DNA of 64,000 bases from Fibrobacter sp. UWB5 (lineage in GTDB: Bacteria; Fibrobacterota; Fibrobacteria; Fibrobacterales; Fibrobacteraceae), in NCBI RefSeq assembly GCF_002210295.1, contig NZ_MWQH01000007.1, positions 1-64,000 on the forward strand. Reading direction: 5' to 3'. The notes under the pieces are model-generated. The model was not told where the DNA came from. It saw only the letters and a program-made list of their open reading frames with translations, and ran no database searches. Both the position numbers and the translations under genes were made by a program. How positions within the stretch are numbered: the first letter of the stretch is position 1; each line of letters opens with the position of its first letter. This document shows, in pieces, positions 43,443-52,030 of this stretch.

Positions 43443-45359
43443 TTATTTTTGCGAAGTAATCTTCTCGACGATTGCGCTCGTTGTCAGTAACTCGGGCAGA
43501 ACAATCTGTCTAGATACATCGCCAGCCGGATAAATCGCATAAGCGGGCACGCCCGACTTGTGCATGCTCTTTAAGAGTGCGTTCACTTCGGGAGTTTCGC
43601 GAGTCCAGTCGGCTTTTACCAGCGCCACATTCAAGCTATCCATGGCGCGGCGGAATTCGTCGCGGTTGAGAACGGCGGCTTCGTTCGTCTTGCAAGTGAG
43701 GCACCAGTCGGCGGTGGCGTCGATGAAGACGGTGCGATTTGCTTTCGCAAATTCTTCGATGAGCGCGGGGCTATAACGGTACCAGCCGTCAGCCGTCATC
43801 TGCTCTTGCATGCGGGTGTTGAACTTTTCGCTGGCAGCACGTTCGTATTCAGGAGCGATTGCGGCAAACCAAATTGATACAAGAACTGCGACGCTCAAGC
43901 CGATTCCGGCGACTTCGCGCCCGAAGGCAACTCCCGGCGGCGCGAATTTGCCGAGCAGAACGCTGCAGGCGATACTTGCTACTACGACAATGGCAAACAT
44001 CCCGACGCCCGCGGTGCCGGCTTGTTCATTCACAATCCACAAGAGCCATACGACGCTTGCAAGGAGCAATACGCCCATCACCTTCTGGAGCTTCACCATC
44101 CACGGACCCGGTTTCGGGAATACCTTGAGGACTTTCGGGAAAGCGCTTACGAGCATGTAGGGGAGCGCAAGGCCGAGCCCTGCCGCGGTAAAGAACAAGA
44201 AGAGCACGGGTGTCGTCTGCGCAAAGGCAAATCCCATGGCTGTGCCGAGGAAGGGGGCCGAGCACGGCGTGCTTAAAAGTACAAGAAGCGCGCCGGTAAA
44301 GAAGGCGCCTGCGAAGCCCGCCTTATGGCCGGCTTCGTCCATTTTGGTGGTAGCACCCCACGGGAGCCACACTTCGAACACGCCGAAAAAGCTCATGGCG
44401 AATGCGGTCAGAATCACGACCATGAAGGCGATGAATCCAGCACTCTGGAATTGCATGCCCCAGCCCGCGGACCCGCCGCCGGCCTTGACGGCGGCGACAA
44501 CGGCGGCCAGCGCCCAGAAACTTGCCAGAATGCCCGCCGTTGTGGCTCCTCCCAAAGCGAGGAGCCGTCCGCGACTTTCGCCGGCCTGCTTGATCAGGCT
44601 AAAGAGCTTGAGCGAAAGCACCGGCAGTACGCACGGCATCAAGTTCAGAATGATTCCGCCGAGGAAAGCGAAAAACAGAAGGGCGATAATTCCTGCCGAA
44701 GCGGTGGCGCCTGCATCGCTCACGGCACCCATATCCGTGTTCTCGTTGTCGCCTGTGCTGGCGGCTACTTCTGTTTCAGAGTCGTTTTTTTTTGCGCTGC
44801 TATTCACATTGCTGGATTTTGTACCAGCCGCATTTTTGCTGAGCGAAATCGTCTTGCTTGCAGGCGCGAGGCAAATGGAATTGTCGCAGGCCTGGTAATG
44901 GAAAGTCGCTTCGGTTCCAAGGCTATCGTACTTGTCGGCAACACTCTTCACCGGAATTTCAATCTTGAATTCCCCGCGGAAGGTGAGGATTTCAAGTTCC
45001 AATGCTTCGTTGTATTCCTTGATCGGCTTGGGCCATACCACATCGCCGAACTCGATTCCTTCGGCCTTCACCACAATTGAAGAGGGCTTCAAGAATTCGT
45101 CGGTAACTTCGTTGGCGTTCACGTGCCACTTTTCGGGAATGGTCACCCATACGGTCAGCTTTCCACCGTCTTTCAATGCGCCCGCGCTGTACTGCATCTG
45201 CATTTCCGGGGGCGGCATGGAGTTCATATTGAACTCTTGCGCGTTCACAGATTGTGGATAAATTACCAAAAATAAAGCCAAACTAAAAAAAGCTGTTGAT
45301 AGCTGCAAACAATAGTTTGCAAAATTTCCAAAAATTCGTTTTTTCGCTTTTATTTTCAT
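43443..45359 (-). CDS. dsbD: thiol:disulfide interchange protein DsbD
   Basis: 638 residues. Signal peptide (to about 40), an N-terminal periplasmic domain with a Cys pair (ACDNSICLAPAS, about 150-160), eight membrane helices (about 220-520) with PCVLPVLSLK and TPCSAPFLG carrying the paired cysteines, and a C-terminal thioredoxin domain with ADWCLTCK. It passes electrons from cytoplasmic thioredoxin to periplasmic thiol proteins. The three-domain layout is complete. Divergent from the sigma-factor gene. Confidence 0.93.
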   Translation of the reverse strand: MKIKAKKRIFGNFANYCLQLSTAFFSLALFLVIYPQSVNAQEFNMNSMPPPEMQMQYSAGALKDGGKLTVWVTIPEKWHVNANEVTDEFLKPSSIVVKAEGIEFGDVVWPKPIKEYNEALELEILTFRGEFKIEIPVKSVADKYDSLGTEATFHYQACDNSICLAPASKTISLSKNAAGTKSSNVNSSAKKNDSETEVAASTGDNENTDMGAVSDAGATASAGIIALLFFAFLGGIILNLMPCVLPVLSLKLFSLIKQAGESRGRLLALGGATTAGILASFWALAAVVAAVKAGGGSAGWGMQFQSAGFIAFMVVILTAFAMSFFGVFEVWLPWGATTKMDEAGHKAGFAGAFFTGALLVLLSTPCSAPFLGTAMGFAFAQTTPVLFLFFTAAGLGLALPYMLVSAFPKVLKVFPKPGPWMVKLQKVMGVLLLASVVWLLWIVNEQAGTAGVGMFAIVVVASIACSVLLGKFAPPGVAFGREVAGIGLSVAVLVSIWFAAIAPEYERAASEKFNTRMQEQMTADGWYRYSPALIEEFAKANRTVFIDATADWCLTCKTNEAAVLNRDEFRRAMDSLNVALVKADWTRETPEVNALLKSMHKSGVPAYAIYPAGDVSRQIVLPELLTTSAIVEKITSQK

Positions 45360-45406
45360 AAATTTTATCGCAACTGAAAGTTCGCTGTCAAAATTCCGAT
45401 AGGCTT

Positions 45407-46027
45407 ATGGCTAAATCCAGAATTTTAACAGAAGAACCTCCCAAATGGGTTGAAAAGGTGTGGCGTAAGAACGCTTCACAAATTTACAAACTATGTCAGT
45501 TTCAGAGTAGCGACCCCGATGGCGCAAAAGACCTTTTTCAAGAGGTTGCGCTCCGTTTATGCCGGTCAGCGTATACTTTGGACTTGAATAAGCCGATGAC
45601 TCCGTGGTTTCGGGCTGTCATCCATAACGCTTTTCATGACATGAACAGGAGATTGCTCCCGGTAACCCCGTTTTCGCAGCTGTCTGACAATTTTATTGCC
45701 TACGATGCTTCGGGAACGGGCGCTATTGCCCGCGAAGTTTATGAACAACGCCGCAGGCGCGTCATCCGTCGGGAATTAGACCGCTTGATGGAAGACCTTA
45801 CCTCTGCCGAGAAAATGGCTGTGGAATATTCCTATATCGGCGAAATCCGGGCTTCCGAGGCGTGCCTGTATTGTGGCGTGAACCGCAGTACGTTCCAAAA
45901 AAGAAAAACCGATGCAATCAAGAAGATGCGAAGAAAGAAGAATGGATATATGTCCAAGTATAAAAATAATGAAAGTTCTTGCATGAATTTGGACGATTTG
46001 CTAACGCGGGCGAGTGAATTTTCGTAA
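45407..46027 (+). CDS. RNA polymerase sigma factor, ECF type
   Basis: 206 residues. Region 2 is seen in DLFQEVALRLCRS ... PMTPWFRAVIHNAFHDMNRR, and region 4 in LTSAEKMAVEYSYI and the helix-turn-helix RASEACLYCGVNRSTFQKRK. The C-terminus (GYMSKYKNNESSCMNLDDLL) extends beyond region 4. No anti-sigma factor gene is adjacent; the next gene encodes an exported propeller-like protein. It may direct transcription of envelope genes. ATAGG lies upstream. Confidence 0.85.
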   Translation: MAKSRILTEEPPKWVEKVWRKNASQIYKLCQFQSSDPDGAKDLFQEVALRLCRSAYTLDLNKPMTPWFRAVIHNAFHDMNRRLLPVTPFSQLSDNFIAYDASGTGAIAREVYEQRRRRVIRRELDRLMEDLTSAEKMAVEYSYIGEIRASEACLYCGVNRSTFQKRKTDAIKKMRRKKNGYMSKYKNNESSCMNLDDLLTRASEFS

Positions 46028-46036
46028 TTTTAGGGA

Positions 46037-48175
46037 GTGAAGTTCAAATCTCTAGTTTTTTGTTTGCTGCTTTGGTCAGCTTATGTGGGCGCCTACGATA
46101 AATGGGGGGCGTTCTCGGATCCGTTCCCGATACATGATGTGACACCTTTTGCTAACGGTGTTCTTTTGGCGACCGATGGCGGCCTGCGTTTCCGTTCCAT
46201 TTACGAAAATGTCGTGTATCATTCGGAACATGGCCTAGAAACATCCAGGTTCTATTCTGTTGTTTCTTCGAACAATGCGGTCTATGCGGTTTCGGAATAC
46301 GGCCTTATAGCTGTGTTTGCCGATGGTAGTATTCCTTGGCGCGTCATCAACCGCTCCTATGTCAAGAACAATGTCCGTGCGGTGCCCCATGGCGCAGTCA
46401 TGAGCGGCCAAATCATGACAATCGCTTTCGAAGACCGTCTTGCGTTCTTCGATGCCTTGCAAGGCCGTTCTTTGTTGACTATCGAGCGTATTGGCTCAAG
46501 GTCCCTCTCCATCACTCCGGTTCGCGAGCTTTTGATTCGCGGCGATTCCTTGTACGCCAAAATGGACAAGGAAACCTATGTCCGCAAAATGGATTGGGCG
46601 AACTTGGCTACTGACAAGCGCCTGAGCGATCCGAATTCGTGGTCCCTTATTCCGGCAGGCACTACTGTAGAAGGCTTTGACGAACCAGTTAAGCAGGTGA
46701 AGGTGGACTCAGAAGTTTTGACCGATGAGCAACTTTATCATGACGATGGCTCTAGCAAGGTCAAGTGGCAGGTTAAAACGGCAGACGGAACATATCTCGT
46801 CGGTTCCGAATATGTCTTCTTTAACAAGATTGGCGAAAAGACAGTAACGGATCTTACCGGATTCAATGGATATACCCCTGGCGAAGTGTACGAAATAAAG
46901 GCGACTCCCGAAGGTGGCGTCTTGGCGATGTCTGTCGATGGCAAGTTGAGCTATGGTAGCATCGGTGGCTGGGGCGAGCCTCATTACGCTTATTCGACTT
47001 TGGCAAACGGTGCAAATGGTTATTCTGCTAGAATGAAGACTTTGTCTTATTTGCCCGATGGCCACATGTTCTACCATATTTGGGGATTTGTGTATTTGAT
47101 GTATTCAAAGTGGGGCGCCCATCTTGAATATGATTTCAAAGCCGAAGACAACCATTGCTTTGACAAGTACCTTCCCAATTACGCCATCTCTGTTGCAACC
47201 ATTGCGGCTCCCGACAATTCGGGCTTCTTGTCTTCAACGGGTAACAATCCCAATTACGGTGTTGTCTACTTTACCAAAGACGGCGAAGTCCATTGTGCAA
47301 ACGGAATTGGCTCTAACCCGATACCTGGTGTGATGCATTCTAAAATCAACGAGGACGGCAAATGGGTTGTGTATGTCGCTAACAAGAATGGTACGGCCCT
47401 TGCAAGCGAAGGCGGCCTCGACGTAATCACGTTCCCCTCGCCGAAAGCCAATGGTGGCGAACTTGTTAATGGCCAAGTCAAATATTATGGCGGCATGAAC
47501 CCCGCCCCGGTCGACATGGTGTACGACCCCGTGGGTGACAGACTGTGGCTGGTCTCGATGTCGTCGCTTGCCTATCTGGACGAAGAAGCGGATACGCTCA
47601 TGACGCCGGCTTCGACAAATGGTATGCTCGGTGCTGAATTCACATCGATCGATGTCGATAGTCACGGCAACCTGTGGGTCGGAACAACGAACCAGGGCGT
47701 GTATCGTCTGTCGCCCAAGAACGGCTCTCCCGATACGTTGAAGATTTTGCACTTTACCACGAAAGACGGCTTGCTTGACAACAACGTCGCTGACCTCGCC
47801 ATTGACCCGGTTGTGGGTGCAGTCTGGTTTGCACACGAAAAGGGCGTGAGCTACTACCGTCGTAACGATCTTAAGGATGCCCACAAGAATATGACCGATT
47901 CCGCCGAGGTAAAGGTCCATGCTTATCCGGTTCCGTTTAGGCCCAAGACTCAAGCCTTCCTCACAATCGATGGCATTGCCGAAAAGTCTACGGTAAGTAT
48001 CTATAACCGTGGTGGCGCCTTGATCAAGTATTTCCGCAACGAAGATGTTTTGGGCGGCAAGGTGGAATGGAACGGCCGTGAAGATTCTGGCAAGTTGGTG
48101 GTACCGGGTGTCTACTACTATGTCGTAAAGAAGGGCTCCAAGGTCAAGAAGGGCAAGTTTATTATTGCCCATTAA
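46037..48175 (+). CDS. exported beta-propeller-like protein with FlgD-type C-terminus
   Basis: 712 residues. It begins at GTG 46037, with AGGGA touching the start codon, nine bases after the sigma stop, so coupling is likely. Signal peptide to about residue 19 (YVGA). Repeated blade-like motifs (GDRLWLVSMSSLAYL, GNLWVGTTNQGVYRL, GAVWFAHEKGVSYY) resemble two-component regulator propeller repeats. The last 90 residues (YPVPFRPKTQAFLTIDGI ... GVYYYVVKKGSKVKKGKFII) are a FlgD/T9SS-like Ig domain ending in basic residues. Surface protein of unknown role, probably linked to the sigma factor. Confidence 0.8.
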   Translation: MKFKSLVFCLLLWSAYVGAYDKWGAFSDPFPIHDVTPFANGVLLATDGGLRFRSIYENVVYHSEHGLETSRFYSVVSSNNAVYAVSEYGLIAVFADGSIPWRVINRSYVKNNVRAVPHGAVMSGQIMTIAFEDRLAFFDALQGRSLLTIERIGSRSLSITPVRELLIRGDSLYAKMDKETYVRKMDWANLATDKRLSDPNSWSLIPAGTTVEGFDEPVKQVKVDSEVLTDEQLYHDDGSSKVKWQVKTADGTYLVGSEYVFFNKIGEKTVTDLTGFNGYTPGEVYEIKATPEGGVLAMSVDGKLSYGSIGGWGEPHYAYSTLANGANGYSARMKTLSYLPDGHMFYHIWGFVYLMYSKWGAHLEYDFKAEDNHCFDKYLPNYAISVATIAAPDNSGFLSSTGNNPNYGVVYFTKDGEVHCANGIGSNPIPGVMHSKINEDGKWVVYVANKNGTALASEGGLDVITFPSPKANGGELVNGQVKYYGGMNPAPVDMVYDPVGDRLWLVSMSSLAYLDEEADTLMTPASTNGMLGAEFTSIDVDSHGNLWVGTTNQGVYRLSPKNGSPDTLKILHFTTKDGLLDNNVADLAIDPVVGAVWFAHEKGVSYYRRNDLKDAHKNMTDSAEVKVHAYPVPFRPKTQAFLTIDGIAEKSTVSIYNRGGALIKYFRNEDVLGGKVEWNGREDSGKLVVPGVYYYVVKKGSKVKKGKFIIAH

Positions 48176-48192
48176 TGGGTGCAGAGGTTTTT

Positions 48193-48624
48193 ATGAATCG
48201 TATTGCTGTATGGTTGTTTTTGGGCTTTGCCATGCTGCTGGTGAGTTGCGCGGGTGAGCGCCAGGGACTGGTGTGCGAAGAAATGGAATACCGCTTAAAC
48301 ACCATGACCTATTCGCCTGACCAGCGCGCTTATGCCGAAGAAGAATTGCGCGTGTGCCGCGAAGAAGAAGCGCTAAAGAAGGCCGAAGGGGCTGCCACCC
48401 GCAAGAGCATTTATGATCGCTTTGCCGCATCGGATACGACAAAGTCCAAGTTGGTTGATTCGACGAAGGCCGGTAACGATGGCGAGGTGTCTGTGACCAA
48501 GGCGCTTCATGATTCGTCGGAGGTAAAGACCTCCAGTATTTATGACCGCTACAAGTCTGCCGAAGGGGCTGCTGAAAATCCGGAACCGGACACTTCTGCT
48601 GCAGATGCCGGCCGTTTCCAATAA
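48193..48624 (+). CDS. small lipoprotein of unknown function
   Basis: 143 residues from ATG 48193 (AGAGG upstream). An in-frame ATG at 48175, overlapping the previous stop, is possible but would extend the signal. Lipobox LLVSC (Cys about 18). The mature part is helical and charged (YAEEELRVCREEEALKKAE) with two copies of SIYDR(F/Y)(A/K) about 45 residues apart. No family recognised. Third gene of the sigma operon. Confidence 0.75.
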   Translation: MNRIAVWLFLGFAMLLVSCAGERQGLVCEEMEYRLNTMTYSPDQRAYAEEELRVCREEEALKKAEGAATRKSIYDRFAASDTTKSKLVDSTKAGNDGEVSVTKALHDSSEVKTSSIYDRYKSAEGAAENPEPDTSAADAGRFQ

Positions 48625-48638
48625 GGCGGTCTTTCTAG

Positions 48639-49928
48639 ATGGCAAAGTTGCAGACACTTGCAGGCGAGTGGTTTGAACCGGATTTGCCCGGACGCTTGCT
48701 CAAGATTGCTGGTGATATCCGTGAAGCGGGTGGGCGCGCCTTCTTGGTGGGCGGCTGGGTCCGCGATGCGCTTTTAGGCAAGTCTTGCCGCGACTACGAT
48801 GTCGAAGTCTACGACATGGCGCAAGACGCCCTTGTTCCAATTCTTTCAAAGTATGGCCGCACCAATTTGGTAGGCAAGGCTTTCGGCGTGATTCACCTCG
48901 CCATGAAAGGCCTGTCGCTTGATTTTTCGTTCCCGCGTACCGAAAGCAAAGTGGGCTATGGCCATCGCGGTTTCGTGGTGCATACCGATGAAAAACTGAG
49001 CTTCAAGGAGGCCGCCCTCCGTCGCGACTTTACCATCAATGCCATGGGCATGGAACTGCCGGAACTCACGCTCTGCGACCCCTATGGCGGTATTGACGAC
49101 TTGAAATCGCATACCTTGCGTCATGTGGGCCCCGCTTTTGCCGAAGATTCCCTGCGCATTCTGCGCGGGGTGCAGTTCGCTAGCCGTTTCGGTTGCACGC
49201 TCGCTCCCTCTACGGTAGAATTATGCCGCACGCTTTCGCTCGATGACTTGAGCGTGGAACGTCTGTTCGAAGAATTCAAGAAGTGGCTTTTAAAACCGGG
49301 CAAGCCTTCGCTCGGTCTCAAGGCTTTTTTAGACATCAAGCTCAACGAATATTTTCCTGAGATTCATCCGTTCAAGAATTCCTGGGAAACTCTCGGAACG
49401 ATTCTCGACAACATGGTTCCCTTGCGCGATACCTTGCCCGAAGCTCAGGCGATGGAATTTGCCTTTGCGGCCTTTTTGAGTGACAGCGCAGAAACCTCGC
49501 TCAAGTTCCTGGAACGCATTACGAATGAAACACACTTGCTCAAGATTGTGCCTCCGCTTTTGAAGGCATACCAAGAGCTGGATGCGGCTATTGTAAACGA
49601 TGCTCCGGCACTTCGCCGCCTCGCGGTAAAACTGGGTGGCTTAAAATTGCTCGGCTTGCTCGTAAAATGTACTCCCTGCGAATTCTATGCGGGCTCTACG
49701 GCCGATGGCGAATGCTTTGCCGACAAGCTTTGGAATGCGGCAAGCGAACTGGACTTGATCGAAGAAGCCCCGCAGCCTTACCTTACGGGCAAGATGCTGA
49801 TGGACTTGGGCGTAAAACCCGGCAAGCAGATGGGCGAAGTCATCAAGGCGAGTTTCGAACTCCAGCTCGATGGCGAAATCAAGAATGCTGACGAAGCCGT
49901 GGCTTGGGCGAAATCCCGCCTGTCGTAA
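48639..49928 (+). CDS. tRNA nucleotidyltransferase / poly(A) polymerase family
   Basis: 429 residues. The nucleotidyltransferase core is FLVGGWVRDALLGKSCRDYDVEVY (GG...RD...DxD, residues 34-58), followed by RRDFTINAMGMELP (about 128) and the RNA-binding helix DSLRILRGVQFASRFG (about 170). It adds or repairs the CCA end of tRNAs, or polyadenylates RNA; which one cannot be told by eye. Unusually it sits as the last gene of the sigma-propeller-lipoprotein group (gap 14 bases). It abuts the convergent GT2 gene with no space. Confidence 0.88.
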   Translation: MAKLQTLAGEWFEPDLPGRLLKIAGDIREAGGRAFLVGGWVRDALLGKSCRDYDVEVYDMAQDALVPILSKYGRTNLVGKAFGVIHLAMKGLSLDFSFPRTESKVGYGHRGFVVHTDEKLSFKEAALRRDFTINAMGMELPELTLCDPYGGIDDLKSHTLRHVGPAFAEDSLRILRGVQFASRFGCTLAPSTVELCRTLSLDDLSVERLFEEFKKWLLKPGKPSLGLKAFLDIKLNEYFPEIHPFKNSWETLGTILDNMVPLRDTLPEAQAMEFAFAAFLSDSAETSLKFLERITNETHLLKIVPPLLKAYQELDAAIVNDAPALRRLAVKLGGLKLLGLLVKCTPCEFYAGSTADGECFADKLWNAASELDLIEEAPQPYLTGKMLMDLGVKPGKQMGEVIKASFELQLDGEIKNADEAVAWAKSRLS

Positions 49929-51032
49929 TTATTTCCAGCGGAACATTCCGGTGATGCCTGCGGGCACGGCAAATACGATCATCGGAACTTGAATGATTTC
50001 GGTGGGCAAGAATGCAAGCATCTTGCGCTTGGCATGCAATTTCCAGGAAGCGATCATCAGGAATACGAAATCCACGAGAATTTTCGGAGCGATGCTGAAT
50101 ACGCACCATTGCCACGGACAATCCAAAAAGAGGACGCACCACGGGCTAATGAACATCCAGATGTAGTAGGTGTAAATCAGCGTGAGCATCAGGATGTATG
50201 CCTTGCTTTCGTAGTTGGTGCCGTTGCTGCTCCAGCGGGCGCGCTGGTTAAAGAGCTGTTTCCAGGTATGCACCGGAGCGGTTTCAATCACGGCGTCCTT
50301 GTCCAGATTGTAGCAGACCTTGGTGCCCGGGATTTTCATCATCTTGTGGATGAGCATGTCGTCATCGCCACTCGAAAGGTTCACCAGGTCGCCAAAACCG
50401 CCCACGGCAAAGAACAGGTCTTTTTTGTAGGCGAGGCATGCGGCAGATGCTACAATCGGGTGTCCCCAGCTAAAGCCGGCGGCTTCCATGGCGGTGTAGC
50501 CCAGGGTTTCCAGTTTCTGGTACAGGTGCGGCATCGTGCGGCTACCGTTATTCTGCTTAGGGCCTTGCACAATGCAAATGCCGTCGTTAAAGCGGCCCGC
50601 CATGGCGGTAATCCAGCTTTTGCGCGGAATGCAGTCGGCATCCATGGTCAAAAGGACTTCGTACTTTGCGATCTTGAAGGCGCTTTCGAGGGCGCGCTTC
50701 TTGGGGCTTGCGATAACCGGCAAGTCCTGCGGCAGCGAAAGTACCCTGAATTTCGGGTGGGTGGCCGCAAACTTTTCCAGGATTTCCTTGGTAGAGTCGG
50801 TCGAACGGTCATCGACACAAATCACTTCCCATTCGCCGATGTAGTCTTGCTCTGCGAGGGCTTCGAGCGTGCGTTGCGCGAATTCTTCTTCGTTGCGCAT
50901 GGGTACGACTACGGTAACGCTCGGGGTGGCCTTGGGACCTCTATAACGGTGCGTGCGAATCACTCCTATTATAAAAAACAGGAACAGGATTACGTACAGT
51001 GCTGTCAAGCATGCAATGATGATACCACCCAT
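49929..51032 (-). CDS. membrane-anchored family 2 glycosyltransferase
   Basis: 367 residues. An N-terminal membrane helix (residues 3-25), a GT2 catalytic domain (VTVVVPMRNEEEFA; ICVDDRSTDSTKEIL; TMDADC as DxD near residue 130; a distal QRARWSSNG matching the Q/RxxRW motif) and C-terminal membrane helices (about 275-365). The QxxRW motif is typical of processive enzymes and hyaluronan/cellulose-synthase relatives. It makes or extends an envelope glycan; acceptor unknown. TACATT lies seven bases before the ATG (51040-51045). Confidence 0.85.
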   Translation of the reverse strand: MGGIIIACLTALYVILFLFFIIGVIRTHRYRGPKATPSVTVVVPMRNEEEFAQRTLEALAEQDYIGEWEVICVDDRSTDSTKEILEKFAATHPKFRVLSLPQDLPVIASPKKRALESAFKIAKYEVLLTMDADCIPRKSWITAMAGRFNDGICIVQGPKQNNGSRTMPHLYQKLETLGYTAMEAAGFSWGHPIVASAACLAYKKDLFFAVGGFGDLVNLSSGDDDMLIHKMMKIPGTKVCYNLDKDAVIETAPVHTWKQLFNQRARWSSNGTNYESKAYILMLTLIYTYYIWMFISPWCVLFLDCPWQWCVFSIAPKILVDFVFLMIASWKLHAKRKMLAFLPTEIIQVPMIVFAVPAGITGMFRWK

Positions 51033-51052
51033 GCGGGAAAATGTAGAAAAAA

Positions 51053-51124
51053 CAGAACTTAGAACTTAGAGCTTAGAGCTTAGTTGAATTAAAAATTTCT
51101 AAGTTCTGCCTACTAAGTTCTGCC
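51053..51124. repeat. tandem CTTAGA-type repeats with inverted copies
   Basis: Units of 7-8 bp (AGAACTTAG, AACTTAG, AGCTTAG, AGCTTAG) at 51054-51083, and the reverse complement CTAAGTTCTGCC and ACTAAGTTCTGCC at 51099-51124. The arms could fold into a hairpin. Located between the divergent GT2 and lpxA genes. Confidence 0.7.
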
Positions 51125-51152
51125 AATTGTGGCGAAGCCACGAAAAATGCCT

Positions 51153-51920
51153 ATGATCCATCCTTCTGCATTTGTAAGCCCGCAAGCAAAAGTCCATGAA
51201 TCGGCCGTTATTGGCCCCTGGTGCTTGGTCGATGCCGGCGCCGAAATTGCCGAAGGTGTCATTTTGGAATCCCGCGTACATGTTTACGGCGGGGTCTCGG
51301 TCGGAAAAAACACGCATGTGTACGACGGCGCCATTTTGGGTGGCCCTCCGCAAGATTTAAAATACGCGGGCGAGCCGACCCGACTCGAAATTGGCGAAAA
51401 TTGCACCATTCGCGAATATTGCACGCTCAACCGCGGCACGGTCCAGGGCGGCGGTTGCACGCGCGTCGCAGACCATGTCTTGGTTATGGCCTACTCGCAT
51501 ATCGCCCATGACTGCGATATCCGAACAGGGGTCGTCATCGCAAACAGCTGCCAGTTGGGTGGCCACGTGCGCATCGGCGAATATGCGACCATCGGTGGCG
51601 TTACCGCCATCCAGCAACGCAATCAGGTCGGCGCCTACGCTTTCGTGGGGGGCACCCACAAGGTGGACCGCGACGTTCCCCCATGCACCAAGGCATCGGG
51701 CAACCCCATCCGCTACGGCGCCCTGAACCTGCATGCCCTGCGCCTGCATCCCGAAGATTTTTCCGAAGAACGCGTTCAGAACTTGCAGCGTGCCTACCGC
51801 GAACTTTACCGTAGCGGGCGCCCCGTGGTCGAGGTAATCGAGGAATTGAAAAAAGGCCCGGAACCTTTGTTCCAAGCCTTTTTCGACGAACATTGGGGCG
51901 GCACGCTGGTGCGCCCGTAG
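51153..51920 (+). CDS. lpxA: UDP-N-acetylglucosamine acyltransferase
   Basis: 255 residues from MIHPSAFVSP, the usual LpxA start (an ATG two codons upstream, 51147, is equally possible). It transfers a 3-hydroxyacyl chain from ACP to UDP-GlcNAc, the first step of lipid A synthesis. A left-handed beta-helix of hexapeptide repeats covers residues 5-190; family marks are the HVYGGVSVG region, GGPPQDLKYAGE, NRGTVQGGG and the catalytic-His segment AYSHIAHDC. The C-terminal helices are present. It stands alone here. Confidence 0.93.
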   Translation: MIHPSAFVSPQAKVHESAVIGPWCLVDAGAEIAEGVILESRVHVYGGVSVGKNTHVYDGAILGGPPQDLKYAGEPTRLEIGENCTIREYCTLNRGTVQGGGCTRVADHVLVMAYSHIAHDCDIRTGVVIANSCQLGGHVRIGEYATIGGVTAIQQRNQVGAYAFVGGTHKVDRDVPPCTKASGNPIRYGALNLHALRLHPEDFSEERVQNLQRAYRELYRSGRPVVEVIEELKKGPEPLFQAFFDEHWGGTLVRP

Positions 51921-51930
51921 AATATAAGAC

Positions 51931-52013
51931 CGGACTGGCTAAATTCTACAGAGTCCTTATTCTGGAGCCAGTCCTCTCGCCGACACGACTCATTAAGATG
52001 AGTCGCTTTCGGC
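51931..52013. other. structured intergenic element after lpxA
   Basis: GGACTGGCT pairs with AGCCAGTCC across a 25-base loop. Directly after it, GCCGA...TCGGC encloses GACTCA-TTAAGA-TGAGTC. No U-run is close on either strand, so this is more than a simple terminator; function unknown. Confidence 0.5.
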
Positions 52014-52030
52014 TCACATAAATTAGCCTC

